Positions 37,960-47,986 of a stretch of DNA of 64,000 bases are shown here, piece by piece; positions within the stretch are counted from its first letter, which is position 1; each line of letters opens with the position of its first letter. The DNA is taken from positions 17,657-81,656 of the forward strand of contig NZ_QHJG01000016.1 in NCBI RefSeq assembly GCF_003184185.1, given 5' to 3'. The notes under the pieces were generated by a model. The model searched no databases. It was not told the origin of the DNA and saw nothing but the letters and a program-made list of their open reading frames with translations. The DNA comes from Legionella qingyii (GTDB taxonomy: Bacteria > Pseudomonadota > Gammaproteobacteria > Legionellales > Legionellaceae). The position numbers and the translations under genes were made by a program.

Positions 37960-39252
37960 ATGGGCACTGGTGCTTTTTACCTTTTAAGAGAACGTAGATT
38001 TTTGCCTTTCTTTCTGACTCAATTTTTTGGTGCGTTCAACGATAATGCCTTCAAGTTGGCAATGCTTACTTTGATTAGTTATCATTTAACACATGACCAA
38101 GCTCAATCCGAATTCTACCAGGCAATAGCAGGTACTTTATTCATAGCACCTTTCTTTCTTCTTTCAGCTACTTCCGGGCAATTGGCAGATAAATATGATA
38201 AAGCTTTAGTGACTCGGGTAATCAAAATATTAGAAGTATTTTTAATGATTATCGGTAGCTTTGCTTTATATTGGGGCAATATTTTTCTGATGATGTTCAC
38301 TTTGACTGGTCTAGGAGTACATTCAACATTTTTTGGGCCTATAAAATATGCCATTTTACCGGATCATTTACCCCAAAAGGATTTATTAGGGGCGACCGGA
38401 TTAGTTGATGCAAGTACTTTTATCGCCATTTTATTAGGAACTACTATGGGTTCTTTATCCATAGGAATGAACAGCCCAAAACCATACCTGGCTATTTTTT
38501 TGACGGTACTTATTGCACTTGCTGGATTAACTTCAAGTATGTTTATACCTAGAGCCCCATCTCCATCTGAAAAGATAAAAATTGATGCTCAGATTTGGCG
38601 AGTGACTTATAAGATGCTGAAGCAGGTGACAGAGCATTTCGGTATTTTATTATCTATTTTGATTTTATCTTGGTTTTGGTTATTAGGAACAGTAATCCTA
38701 ACCAAGCTACCTGATTATACGAATTATGTTTTAGGGGCAAATAATGCTGTTTTCGCATTATTTCTTGCTTTATTTTCAGTAGGAATTGCATGTGGTTCAG
38801 TGACGGTGAACTTTATTTTTCAAGGGAGAATTAACCTGACTATGGTCCCCTGGGCCATGTTCGCCTTTACTTGTTTTTCAATGGATTTGTATTGGGCTAC
38901 TCCTGAAACAGAACAAGGCTTACTCTTTTCATTAAGTAATTTTTTTACATGCTTTGCCCATTGGCGTATTGCTTTTGATTTATTTATGTTGGCTTTTAGT
39001 TCCGGCTTATTTTTAGTTCCCCTATATACCTATTTACAGGTTGCGAGCCCGCCTCATGGCAGAGCTCGAGTTATTGCCACCAATAATATATATAATTCTT
39101 TGTTTATGGTTGCAGGGACACTTATGGTCATTGGTTTGTTGCATTTTAGTGCTGAAATTCCCCAAATTTTTTTAATTTTGAGTTTATTAAATGCTGTGGT
39201 TGCGTTGTTAGCCCGGATTTATTTAAAGAGAGTGGTTCTGCCAGCAAAGTAA
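37960..39252 (+). CDS. MFS transporter, LplT-like lysophospholipid carrier
   Basis: A 430-residue major-facilitator protein with about 12 membrane segments. The frame opens at 37915, but the ATG at 37960 (MGTGAFYLLRERRFLPFF) has GGAG 8 bases upstream. LTQFFGAFNDNAFKLAML matches the N-terminus of LplT and of the MFS half of LplT-Aas proteins, and the QLADKYDKALVTRVIKI loop fits the MFS A-motif region. LplT moves lysophospholipids across the inner membrane for re-acylation by Aas, but no aas gene follows here. Function is therefore likely but not certain. Confidence 0.8.
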   Translation: MGTGAFYLLRERRFLPFFLTQFFGAFNDNAFKLAMLTLISYHLTHDQAQSEFYQAIAGTLFIAPFFLLSATSGQLADKYDKALVTRVIKILEVFLMIIGSFALYWGNIFLMMFTLTGLGVHSTFFGPIKYAILPDHLPQKDLLGATGLVDASTFIAILLGTTMGSLSIGMNSPKPYLAIFLTVLIALAGLTSSMFIPRAPSPSEKIKIDAQIWRVTYKMLKQVTEHFGILLSILILSWFWLLGTVILTKLPDYTNYVLGANNAVFALFLALFSVGIACGSVTVNFIFQGRINLTMVPWAMFAFTCFSMDLYWATPETEQGLLFSLSNFFTCFAHWRIAFDLFMLAFSSGLFLVPLYTYLQVASPPHGRARVIATNNIYNSLFMVAGTLMVIGLLHFSAEIPQIFLILSLLNAVVALLARIYLKRVVLPAK

Positions 39253-39261
39253 TAAGTTAAA

Positions 39262-39355
39262 GTGAAGCCGTGGGGCGGCTCAGCGGAACAGGGGTTGGAA
39301 CTATTCATTCAGATTTGGCTCCCAAGGTTCTGCTGCGCTGCACCCTAAGCTACTT
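39262..39355. repeat. Degenerate dispersed hairpin repeat
   Basis: gcggctcagcggaacagggg ... ggttctgctgcgctgcaccc is a worn relative of the 10951-11021 element (same order: cgg-aac arm, ~35-base middle, gttc-gctgcgctgcaccc arm). It lies between the convergent MFS gene and hemF. Confidence 0.55.
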
Positions 39356-39360
39356 AGTAT

Positions 39361-40317
<957 letters not shown>

Positions 40318-40359
40318 TTACCAAGTTATAACTCGCTTATTTTCTCACTTATTTGAAAT

Positions 40360-40375
40360 TGGCACAATGTTTGCA
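40360..40375 (+). promoter_or_regulatory. Sigma54 (RpoN) promoter of the flgB operon
   Basis: TGGCAC-aatgt-TTGCAT matches the -24/-12 consensus (TGGCAC-N5-TTGCA) exactly. It is 34 bases upstream of the flgB start. In Legionella, class II flagellar genes are known to depend on RpoN with the activator FleQ, so this is the expected promoter type. Confidence 0.9.
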
Positions 40376-40408
40376 TTTCTTGTTGTACTGACTTTAAAAG
40401 GAGGACAT

Positions 40409-40801
40409 ATGGCGTTAGATTTGGATTCATATTTTGGAATACATGCTAAAGCTTTAGTCGCACGCGATCATAGAGCCTCGCAGTTGGCGAATAACTTAGC
40501 CAACGTTAATACACCCAATTATAAAGCTCAAGATGTCGATTTCAATGAATTTTTGGCAGCCAGTATGGCTGGCGGTGCGCAAAAGATGGAGGTTACTTCT
40601 CCGAATCATATCGATACAAATGCGGATTTTTCAGCGAGTTTGAAATATCGGGTTACTTCTCAAATGTCTCTAGATGGAAATACCGTGGATAAAGATTTGG
40701 AAACCACCGAATTTGCACGGAATTCGCTTAATTATCAAGCCAGTTTGAGTTTTCTTGATAGTAAAATCAAATCCATGATGCTTGCGCTGAAAGGAGAATA
40801 G
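40409..40801 (+). CDS. flgB: Flagellar basal-body rod protein FlgB
   Basis: A 130-residue proximal rod subunit. The frame extends back to 40307, but the ATG at 40409 (MALDLDSYFGIHAKA) has AAAAGGAGG upstream, and the sigma54 promoter excludes the longer form. The rod-protein signature LANNLANVNTPNYKAQDVDF is at about residues 27-46. It joins the rod to the MS ring. First gene of the flgBCDEFGHIJKL operon. Confidence 0.95.
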   Translation: MALDLDSYFGIHAKALVARDHRASQLANNLANVNTPNYKAQDVDFNEFLAASMAGGAQKMEVTSPNHIDTNADFSASLKYRVTSQMSLDGNTVDKDLETTEFARNSLNYQASLSFLDSKIKSMMLALKGE

Positions 40802-40803
40802 CA

Positions 40804-41226
40804 ATGACATTAAGTGCAATTTTTAATATTGCAGGTTCGGCGTTGACAGCTGAAACAGCTCGTTTGACAACGAGTGCTGAGAATATGAGTAATGCTAACG
40901 TAGAAACGGGTAGTGCTGACGAAGTGTATAAAGCGAAATATCCTATATTCAAAGCAGTACAAGAACATGCAAATCAATGGATGGGAGAACAAATATCTGG
41001 GGGAGTTCAACTTAAAGGAACTTATGAAAGCAATTTAGATCCTATAAAGCATTATGCACCTGATAACCCTCAAGCAGATCAAAATGGATTTGTTTATACA
41101 CCGAATGTGAATTATGTTGAAGAAATGGCGAACGTGATTTCTGCATCAAGGTCATATCAAATGGATATTGAATTGCTCAATACAACAAAACAACTATTAC
41201 AAAGGACCTTAAGGCTAGGTGAGTAA
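40804..41226 (+). CDS. flgC: Flagellar basal-body rod protein FlgC
   Basis: A 140-residue rod protein 2 bases after flgB, so translation is coupled. The N-terminal helix LSAIFNIAGSALTAETARL and the C-terminal VEEMANVISASRSYQMDIELLNTTKQL are the helical ends shared by axial proteins. It forms the proximal rod with FlgB and FlgF. It runs past the in-frame upstream codons of flgD by 8 bases. Confidence 0.95.
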   Translation: MTLSAIFNIAGSALTAETARLTTSAENMSNANVETGSADEVYKAKYPIFKAVQEHANQWMGEQISGGVQLKGTYESNLDPIKHYAPDNPQADQNGFVYTPNVNYVEEMANVISASRSYQMDIELLNTTKQLLQRTLRLGE

Positions 41227-41239
41227 GGGAGGAAAGGGA

Positions 41240-41914
41240 ATGTCAACAAATTCAGTTAATGGAACTAACGCATCTAATGCATCATTTAATCAAATTGATG
41301 CGACAGCAAAACAAAGCCTGGGACAACAGGATTTCTTGCGTTTAATGGTGGCTCAAATTCAAAATCAGGATCCCATGCAACCGCAGGTAAATGGTGAGTT
41401 TCTCTCACAATTAGCTCAGTTTAGTACGAATGATGGAGTTGCTAAAATGCAAGAATCGCTGCAACAAATGGCAACTTCTTTACAATCAAATCAGGCTTTA
41501 CAAGCTTCCGCTTTAGTTGGTCGTAAAGTTTTGGTAAATAGTAACGCGCTCCAACTGGGGGCGGAAGGAGATTCAAAGGCTGCAGTTGATATTCCACCGG
41601 GTCTCAGTAATTTGAATGCATCTATTTATTCAGAGTCGGGTGAGCTTATAAAAACGATTCCTTTAGGCCAACCTGCACCAGGATTTTTTCAGTTCAATTG
41701 GGATGGTACAGGAAGCGACAATAATCGAGTCAAAGAAGGTAAATATAAAATTGAGGTACATGCAGTTTATGGAGGGCAAGAAGTATCATTAAAAACCATG
41801 ACCTCTGCAAATGTTGATAGTGTAAGCCTTGGTCAAAATGGAGAAGGATTAAAATTAAATGTAGCAGGAATTGGACCAATATCATTGGATCAAGTAAGAC
41901 AAATTTCAGTTTAA
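41240..41914 (+). CDS. flgD: Flagellar hook assembly protein FlgD
   Basis: A 224-residue hook-cap protein. The ATG at 41240 is chosen over 41219 because GGGAGGAAAGGG lies just before it. The N-terminal signature QDFLRLMVAQIQNQDPMQPQ (about residues 36-55) is diagnostic. The C-terminal half has the FLIG/Ig-like hook-cap domain (WDGTGSDNNRVKEGKYKIEV). It caps the growing hook and is removed when the hook is complete. Confidence 0.95.
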   Translation: MSTNSVNGTNASNASFNQIDATAKQSLGQQDFLRLMVAQIQNQDPMQPQVNGEFLSQLAQFSTNDGVAKMQESLQQMATSLQSNQALQASALVGRKVLVNSNALQLGAEGDSKAAVDIPPGLSNLNASIYSESGELIKTIPLGQPAPGFFQFNWDGTGSDNNRVKEGKYKIEVHAVYGGQEVSLKTMTSANVDSVSLGQNGEGLKLNVAGIGPISLDQVRQISV

Positions 41915-41929
41915 AAGCAGGAGGCTAAA

Positions 41930-43255
41930 ATGACTTTTGACGCAGCACTAAGTGGACTTCAGGCAGCAACCAGTAACTTGGATGTTATAGGTAATAATAT
42001 TGCAAACTCTTCAACTATAGGATTTAAAGGTTCTCGTGCTAATTTTGGTGATATTTATGCTTTTGGTGGTTATGGGAGCTTTGGTTCCGGTAGCACTTCC
42101 ATCGGTGGTGGCGTAATGTTGACTGAAGTTCAGCAATCATTTGCATCAGGAAATTTAACGAATAGCACAAATAGTTTAGATCTTGCAGTAAATGGCTCCG
42201 GATTTTTTATTTTAAACAATCCTGGCGGCGGAGCTCTATATACCCGTGCCGGTCAGTTTAAATTGGATAACCAAAATTATATTACCAATGCCAATGGACA
42301 ATATCTTACCGGGCTACTTGCTGATGGCCAAGGAAATATTACTGGAACATCAGGGAATTTACAAATAAGTACAGAGAATATAACTCCACAGGCCACAACT
42401 ATGGTGACGACTGGTGTTAATTTAAACTCACAAAGTACTCCTCCTGCTATTGATTGGGTTGGTGGCGCTTCACCGCTTAGCAGTTCTTATAATAACCCCA
42501 CCGCAATGACTATATATGATAGTTTGGGGAATTCTCATGTGCTCAGTATGTTTTTTATCAAAGCAGATTCGGCAGCAGCAGCGGGGCAACCTAATGCTTC
42601 AACTCCTGCGGGTACAGAGAATCAATGGTATGTTGCTTTTCAAATTGATAACCAAAATGTTCCAACTAATGCAGGAACAGATAATACAACGAACTTGTAC
42701 GAGGTGAATTTTAATTCAGATGGATCTTTTGCTGGAGTCGCTAGCCCAGGGGGTGTGCCTATTGGTAACAACCTGATTCCGTTATCACTGAACTTGAATA
42801 ATGGTGCCAATCCTTTAAGTTTAAATATTGATTTATCAGACAGCACACAGTTCGGCAGCCCATTTTCGGTTCAATCAAGCGCCCCAAATGGTTATACAAC
42901 AGGAAGTTTGGCTAGCCTAAGTATTGACGATACAGGACTTATTTTAGGAATTTATACCAACGGTCAGTCCATGGCGATGGGACAAATTCAATTAGCTAAT
43001 TTTGCTGATCCTACGGGTCTGCAAAATATGGGAAATGTATGTTGGGGTGAAACTTCAACTTCAGGTCAGCCTTTAATTGGTGTTGCTACAACTGGAGGAC
43101 TAGGGCAGATTAGATCAGGCATGTTGGAGCAATCTAATGTGGATTTAACCAGTGAACTGGTTGATTTAATAAGTGCTCAACGTGATTTCCAGGCTAATGC
43201 ACAGTCAATTCGTGCGGGTGATACAATAACCCAAACAATTATTAATATACGTTAG
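41930..43255 (+). CDS. flgE: Flagellar hook protein FlgE
   Basis: A 441-residue hook subunit. It has the axial N-terminus LSGLQAATSNLDVIGNNIANSSTIGFKGS (about residues 7-35) and the C-terminal VDLTSELVDLISAQRDFQANAQSI. The middle (about 150-340) is the exposed, Gly/Asn/Ser-rich hook domain. GGAGG precedes the start. It polymerises into the universal joint of the flagellum. Confidence 0.95.
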   Translation: MTFDAALSGLQAATSNLDVIGNNIANSSTIGFKGSRANFGDIYAFGGYGSFGSGSTSIGGGVMLTEVQQSFASGNLTNSTNSLDLAVNGSGFFILNNPGGGALYTRAGQFKLDNQNYITNANGQYLTGLLADGQGNITGTSGNLQISTENITPQATTMVTTGVNLNSQSTPPAIDWVGGASPLSSSYNNPTAMTIYDSLGNSHVLSMFFIKADSAAAAGQPNASTPAGTENQWYVAFQIDNQNVPTNAGTDNTTNLYEVNFNSDGSFAGVASPGGVPIGNNLIPLSLNLNNGANPLSLNIDLSDSTQFGSPFSVQSSAPNGYTTGSLASLSIDDTGLILGIYTNGQSMAMGQIQLANFADPTGLQNMGNVCWGETSTSGQPLIGVATTGGLGQIRSGMLEQSNVDLTSELVDLISAQRDFQANAQSIRAGDTITQTIINIR

Positions 43256-43265
43256 GAGATAACTC

Positions 43266-44009
43266 ATGGATCCTATCTTATATAATGCTGCAGGTGGTGG
43301 ACGAATCGGTTTCAAACGTCAGGAGATAATCGCCAATAATTTGGCGAATGTGAATACTCCTGGTTTTAAAGCCGATATGTATCAAGCACAAACTTTGTAT
43401 GCAAATATGAATGGATCTAATGATGGACCAGCCTTTGCAATACAAAATCCGAGTGCAGTTGATTTAAGCCCTGGTGAGATTATGACAACAGGGCGTAATT
43501 TAGATGTAGCGATTGAAGGCAATGGCTGGTTTGCAGTTGGCAATGGTCAAGGTAAAGAGGCATATACTAAAGCAGGAAACTTACGCTTGGATGTTAATGG
43601 TTTATTGACTACGGCATCTGGGCATCCTGTTTTGGGTAATGGCGGTCCCATTTCTATTCCTCCAGCCCAATCAATCAATATTGGAACGGATGGGACGATT
43701 ACCGTTGTGCCGCTTGGTGGCGATCCTAGAAGTGCCGTCATATTAGATAGGATTAAGTTAGTAACACTGGATAAAAATAATATTATTAAAAACTCAGAAG
43801 GCTTATTCCAATTAAAAAATGGTGGTGCTCCAACAGCTGCTAATGGGAGTGTAAAAGTTAAAAGCGGGGCTATTGAAGGCTCAAATGTTAATGCCATTGA
43901 CCAAATGGTAGAAATGATTTCTTCTGGGCGTGAGTATGATTCTCATATGAAAGTGATATCTACAGTTGAAGATAATCTCCAGAAATTGGCACAAGTATTG
44001 CAGGTATGA
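43266..44009 (+). CDS. flgF: Flagellar basal-body rod protein FlgF
   Basis: A 247-residue proximal rod protein. N-terminal RQEIIANNLANVNTPGFKAD (about 18-37), a central AIEGNGWFAVGNGQGKEAYTKAGN segment, and C-terminal EGSNVNAIDQMVEMISSGREYDSHMKV match FlgF. It starts 10 bases after flgE with TTAGGAGAT as ribosome site. Confidence 0.95.
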   Translation: MDPILYNAAGGGRIGFKRQEIIANNLANVNTPGFKADMYQAQTLYANMNGSNDGPAFAIQNPSAVDLSPGEIMTTGRNLDVAIEGNGWFAVGNGQGKEAYTKAGNLRLDVNGLLTTASGHPVLGNGGPISIPPAQSINIGTDGTITVVPLGGDPRSAVILDRIKLVTLDKNNIIKNSEGLFQLKNGGAPTAANGSVKVKSGAIEGSNVNAIDQMVEMISSGREYDSHMKVISTVEDNLQKLAQVLQV

Positions 44010-44054
44010 TTACCATTTTAGTCGATAAATAAGAATAATTGCGGAGGGATCTCC

Positions 44055-44840
44055 ATGGAACCAGCATTATGGGTCAGTAAATCAGGCTTGGAAGCACAAG
44101 AAAAAAATATTGCTACGATTGCTAACAATTTAGCAAACGTCAACACTACTGGATTTAAGAAAGATAGGGCAATATTTCAAGATTTACTTTATCAAAACTC
44201 AAGTCAAGCTGGGGCTCAATCTTCGGAGAACTCTTTAATTCCTACAGGAATAAATTCAGGTTCCGGGGTTCATTTAGCAGCCACAGAAAAAATATTCGAG
44301 CAAGGAAGTGTGCAAAATACGCATAACCCTTATGATTTGATGATTCAAGGGCAAGGATTTTTTACGATTTTAATGCCAGATGGTACACAAGCGTACACTC
44401 GTGATGGCACTTTTACAGTGGATAGCACGGGTCAACTTGTTGATATGAATGGATATCCGCTGCAACCTGCGATAAATATTCCTAACCAAACATTAGGAGT
44501 TACCATTAGTGCTGACGGCGTGGTGAGCGCTACAGTGGTTGGAAGCAACACGCCAACAGTACTTGGAAACATCCAATTAGCTAATTTTACCAACCCGACT
44601 GGACTTCAACCTATAGGACAAAACCTTTTTATCGAAACAGCCTCAAGTGGCGCAGCAACACTGAATAATCCTGGAACATCAGGGGTTGGTACCTTATTGC
44701 AAGGTTCTCTGGAAGCATCTAATGTGAATGTAGTTGAAGAGCTAGTCAATATGATTCAAGCTCAAAGAAGCTATGAAATTACAGCAAAGGGTATTCAGAC
44801 AGTGGATAACATGCTGCAATACTTAAATCAAACTGTTTAA
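44055..44840 (+). CDS. flgG: Flagellar distal rod protein FlgG
   Basis: A 261-residue distal rod subunit. It has IATIANNLANVNTTGFKKDRA (about 19-39), MIQGQGFFTILMPDGTQAYTRDGTF in the middle, and the C-terminal EASNVNVVEELVNMIQAQRSYEI. Length is that of E. coli FlgG (260). GCGGAGGGATCTCC precedes the start, a strong ribosome site. Confidence 0.95.
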   Translation: MEPALWVSKSGLEAQEKNIATIANNLANVNTTGFKKDRAIFQDLLYQNSSQAGAQSSENSLIPTGINSGSGVHLAATEKIFEQGSVQNTHNPYDLMIQGQGFFTILMPDGTQAYTRDGTFTVDSTGQLVDMNGYPLQPAINIPNQTLGVTISADGVVSATVVGSNTPTVLGNIQLANFTNPTGLQPIGQNLFIETASSGAATLNNPGTSGVGTLLQGSLEASNVNVVEELVNMIQAQRSYEITAKGIQTVDNMLQYLNQTV

Positions 44841-44853
44841 GAAGATTTCATTG

Positions 44854-45546
44854 ATGAAATTATTTAATTTGCTTGTTGTAAGCTCAGTTGCCATTCTTTT
44901 GAGTGGGTGCGAACTTTTAAATCCACCCCAACGAGGGAAAGACCCTGAGTATGCACCTACATATCCTACAACTCCTGATCCAAAGGAGTTGAGGAAAGAA
45001 TCGGGTGCCATTTATAGTGCTGAAACAGCTTTACCTCTTTTTGAAACACCAAGAGCGAGACATCCTGGCGATATCATTACAGTATTCTTGGTTGAAAGTA
45101 CTAATGCATCAAAAAATGCGACATTGCAACAAATGAAAACTGATACAAACGTAATTAAAAATAAACTCTTTTTAGGAAAGCCAATCTCTTTTGGTAATGG
45201 CTACAGTATGGACTTTGATCTAAACAATCAGCGACAATTCAATGGTTCTGCGCAAGCTGTACAGAATAATAAGTTGGCTGGAAGCATTTCTGTTACCGTA
45301 TCAGAAGTGTTGGCAAATGGTAATATGGTAGTTCAAGGTGAAAAATGGGTTAAAATCGATCAAGGTGAAGAATATGTACGTGTATCCGGAATTATTCGAC
45401 CTCAGGATGTCCGTGCTGACAATTCCATCACTTCAGATCGTTTGGCCAATGCTCGTATTGCGTACGGAGGTACAGGACAAGTAAATAATACTAATGCCCA
45501 AGGATGGCTGGCACGAATTATGTGGGGACCATTGTTCCCAACCTAA
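44854..45546 (+). CDS. flgH: Flagellar L-ring lipoprotein FlgH
   Basis: A 230-residue outer-membrane lipoprotein. The frame includes a TTG at 44851, but the ATG directly after is preferred. The lipobox is LLSGC at about residues 15-19. Motifs GAIYSAETALPLFETPRARHPGDIITV and the C-terminal IRPQDVRADNSITSDRLANARIAYGG are typical of FlgH. It forms the L ring around the rod in the outer membrane. Confidence 0.95.
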   Translation: MKLFNLLVVSSVAILLSGCELLNPPQRGKDPEYAPTYPTTPDPKELRKESGAIYSAETALPLFETPRARHPGDIITVFLVESTNASKNATLQQMKTDTNVIKNKLFLGKPISFGNGYSMDFDLNNQRQFNGSAQAVQNNKLAGSISVTVSEVLANGNMVVQGEKWVKIDQGEEYVRVSGIIRPQDVRADNSITSDRLANARIAYGGTGQVNNTNAQGWLARIMWGPLFPT

Positions 45547-45550
45547 TCTA

Positions 45551-45603
45551 GTTGGTCATCTGAATGAGTTGAAGTTCAGAATGAAAATCTTCAGATGATC
45601 AAC
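45551..45603 (+). terminator. Long hairpin between flgH and flgI
   Basis: GTTGGTCATCTGAA (45551-45564) pairs with TTCAGATGATCAAC (45590-45603) over 14 bases with one G-T wobble and a 25-base loop. It is followed only by a short TTGTTTT. It may attenuate the operon or protect the flgB-H mRNA. flgI starts 75 bases later and could have its own promoter. Confidence 0.45.
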
Positions 45604-45677
45604 CTTGTTTTACCCGGTTAGATTAAAAAAGAAGATAGGATTTGCATTTATAAGAGTGCTTAATTTAAGGAATTGTA

Positions 45678-46781
45678 ATGCGGCGATTGCTGATAATTAC
45701 ATGGATGTTGATAATAAATCTGATATCAAATCACGTTTATGCAGAACGTATTAAAGATATTGCAACCCTTGCCGGTGTTCGCACAAACCAGTTGATCGGT
45801 TATGGTTTGGTTGTTGGCTTAAATGGTACAGGAGATAAAACCGGGACTCGATATACTGAAGATACGTTTGCCAACATGCTTACCCAATTAGGTGTCAACA
45901 TACAAGCAGGAACCAAACTTAACTCAAAAAATATGGCAGCAGTCATGGTGACCGCGAGCTTGTCTTCTTTTATGAAAAAGGGACAAGCTATGGATGTCAA
46001 TATTTCGTCGATTGGTGACTCGAAAAGTTTATTAGGTGGAACTTTGTTAATGACCCCATTAAAAGGGGCCGATGGACGAGTTTATGCAGTAGCTCAGGGA
46101 AATGTGATTGTTTCTGGTGTTAGTGCCGCAGGTAGTGATGGTACAAGTGTTACTGTAAATGTTCCCAGCGGGGGACGAATTCCTAATGGTGCAACAATTG
46201 AGGCGGATATTCCTAATCCTTTTTATTTTACAAAAGAATTGACCTTTAATTTACATTCCCCTGATTTTACAACTGCAAAACGTATGAGCGATGCCATTAA
46301 TGAAATGATGGGACCAGGGACTGCCAGAGCGTTGGATGCTGCATCAATAGTGGTTACAGCACCTAAAAAAATGTCCCAACGTGTAGATTATGTTTCAGTG
46401 CTGGAGAATATAGAATTCAAACCTGCTGAGGCAATCGCTAAAATTATTATTAATGCACGTACAGGAACGGTAGTTATTTCGTCTAATGTCATTGTGAAAT
46501 CTGCCGCAGTGTCACATGGTAATTTGGTGGTTAGTGTGACGGAAACTCCAGTGATAAGCCAACCCAATGCTTTTGCAAATGGACGAACAGTTTCAACACA
46601 ACAATCACAAGTATCTATTGAGCAGAAAAATAATCATGCTTTTGTCTTGCCACCAGGTGTGACATTAAAGGATATTGTAAGAGGTATAAATGCTGTAGGC
46701 GCAACACCATCTGATGTGATTGCGATACTTGAAGCACTACAACAAGCCGGTGCGTTAAATGCTACTATAATCGTGATATAA
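45678..46781 (+). CDS. flgI: Flagellar P-ring protein FlgI
   Basis: A 367-residue periplasmic P-ring subunit. It has an N-terminal signal peptide (about residues 1-22, hydrophobic [13 protein letters not shown], likely cleavage after VYA). Then comes [31 protein letters not shown], the FlgI signature. The C-terminus [27 protein letters not shown] is also conserved. It starts 131 bp after flgH, the largest gap so far in the operon. Confidence 0.95.
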   Translation: MRRLLIITWMLIINLISNHVYAERIKDIATLAGVRTNQLIGYGLVVGLNGTGDKTGTRYTEDTFANMLTQLGVNIQAGTKLNSKNMAAVMVTASLSSFMKKGQAMDVNISSIGDSKSLLGGTLLMTPLKGADGRVYAVAQGNVIVSGVSAAGSDGTSVTVNVPSGGRIPNGATIEADIPNPFYFTKELTFNLHSPDFTTAKRMSDAINEMMGPGTARALDAASIVVTAPKKMSQRVDYVSVLENIEFKPAEAIAKIIINARTGTVVISSNVIVKSAAVSHGNLVVSVTETPVISQPNAFANGRTVSTQQSQVSIEQKNNHAFVLPPGVTLKDIVRGINAVGATPSDVIAILEALQQAGALNATIIVI

Positions 46782-46870
46782 GAGTGGGACATTTCAGGGC
46801 TTATGCAAGAGTTTGGTCTGTTCTTAAGTCCTGAAGACGAAGAATCTGCTCATCAAGATAAAGGATAAAT

Positions 46871-47767
46871 ATGACTGTACATGGAATTGCAACCAGTGAT
46901 TTTAATGCATTAAATGAACTCAAAGTGCAAGCGCAAAATAATGCAAAAGAAGCGTTACCTGAGGCAGCGAAGCAATTTGAAGGAATATTTTTACAGTCTA
47001 TGTTGAAAAGCATGCGGATGGGACAGCATTTTCTTGAAGAATCTAGTCCATTTAGAGGTAAAGATCGGGAAACCTTTCAGGATATGTTGGATGCTCAATA
47101 TGCGAGTACTATTGCAAATTCTAAGAGTATTGGTTTGGCTGACATGCTGGCAAGACAAATGGAGCATAATTTGCCTGAAACGGAGCAACCAGCAAAATTG
47201 ACACCGGCTAAAACGGTGAACTCTACTTCGTTACCTGTTACTCCAGCCAATCAAAAACAGCAGGATAGACCAACAACTACAATTGATGAGTTCGTCAAAT
47301 CAATTTGGCCCCAAGCCAAGCAAGCCGCATCGCTTATTGGTTTAGATCCTAAAGTTTTAATGGCACAAGCGGCATTGGAAACAGGATGGGGAAAATTTGT
47401 TACTAAGGATATTGATGGCAGCAGCAGTAACAATTTATTTAACATTAAGTCGGGTAATGATGAACTTGATTCTGTGAATGTTAAAACCACAGAATATATT
47501 GCAGATACTCCAATTAAGGTAAACGCATCATTTAGGAAATATTCATCAACTGAACATAGTTTTAATGACTATATTTCTTTAATCAAAGACAATGAGCGAT
47601 ATCAAAATGCGTTGGCCAGTACTGGAAACCCGGAGCTTTACGTCCATGAATTACATAAAGCAGGGTATGCCACTGATCCTAAGTATGGTGAGAAGATTTT
47701 ATCAATTTATCATGGTGAAGAATTAAACCAGGCGATCCAGCGCTGTGAATTATCGGAACAAGTTTGA
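46871..47767 (+). CDS. flgJ: Flagellar rod-cap protein and peptidoglycan hydrolase FlgJ
   Basis: A 298-residue two-domain FlgJ. Residues ~30-110 are the rod-cap domain (AAKQFEGIFLQSMLKSMRMGQ). Residues ~145-298 are a glucosaminidase domain with KVLMAQAALETGWGK (catalytic Glu in ALETGW) and NLFNIKSGND. It cuts a passage through peptidoglycan and caps the rod. The start at 46871 has AAAGGATAA upstream. Confidence 0.94.
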   Translation: MTVHGIATSDFNALNELKVQAQNNAKEALPEAAKQFEGIFLQSMLKSMRMGQHFLEESSPFRGKDRETFQDMLDAQYASTIANSKSIGLADMLARQMEHNLPETEQPAKLTPAKTVNSTSLPVTPANQKQQDRPTTTIDEFVKSIWPQAKQAASLIGLDPKVLMAQAALETGWGKFVTKDIDGSSSNNLFNIKSGNDELDSVNVKTTEYIADTPIKVNASFRKYSSTEHSFNDYISLIKDNERYQNALASTGNPELYVHELHKAGYATDPKYGEKILSIYHGEELNQAIQRCELSEQV

Positions 47768-47846
47768 AAAAACATTGTTGCTGACAGAGATGATGATTAA
47801 TTTGTAAGACATTTGAATATTGGTCAGGGAGTGAGTCAAGGCCATG

Positions 47847-47961
47847 AAGTTAAGGAATTTTGTCATTCCCGCGAAGGCGGGAATCTATCCTTAAATTGGC
47901 GCCACGCTCTACTAGAAATGGGTTTCCGCCTTCGCGGGAACGACAGTTTTTTCCTTAACTT
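47847..47961. repeat. Inverted-repeat element (MITE/REP-like) between flgJ and flgK
   Basis: The 115-bp element has imperfect ~37-bp inverted ends: AAGTTAAGGAATTTTGTCAT... at 47847 and the reverse complement ending CCTTAACTT at 47961. Each end contains a TTCCCGCGAAGGCGG core. It is flanked by two copies of a ~18-21-bp sequence, agggagtgagt..ccatg (47826-47846 and 47972-47989). The second copy carries the flgK ribosome site and start codon. Confidence 0.7.
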
Positions 47962-47986
47962 AATAGCAGTGAGGGAGTGAGTAACC

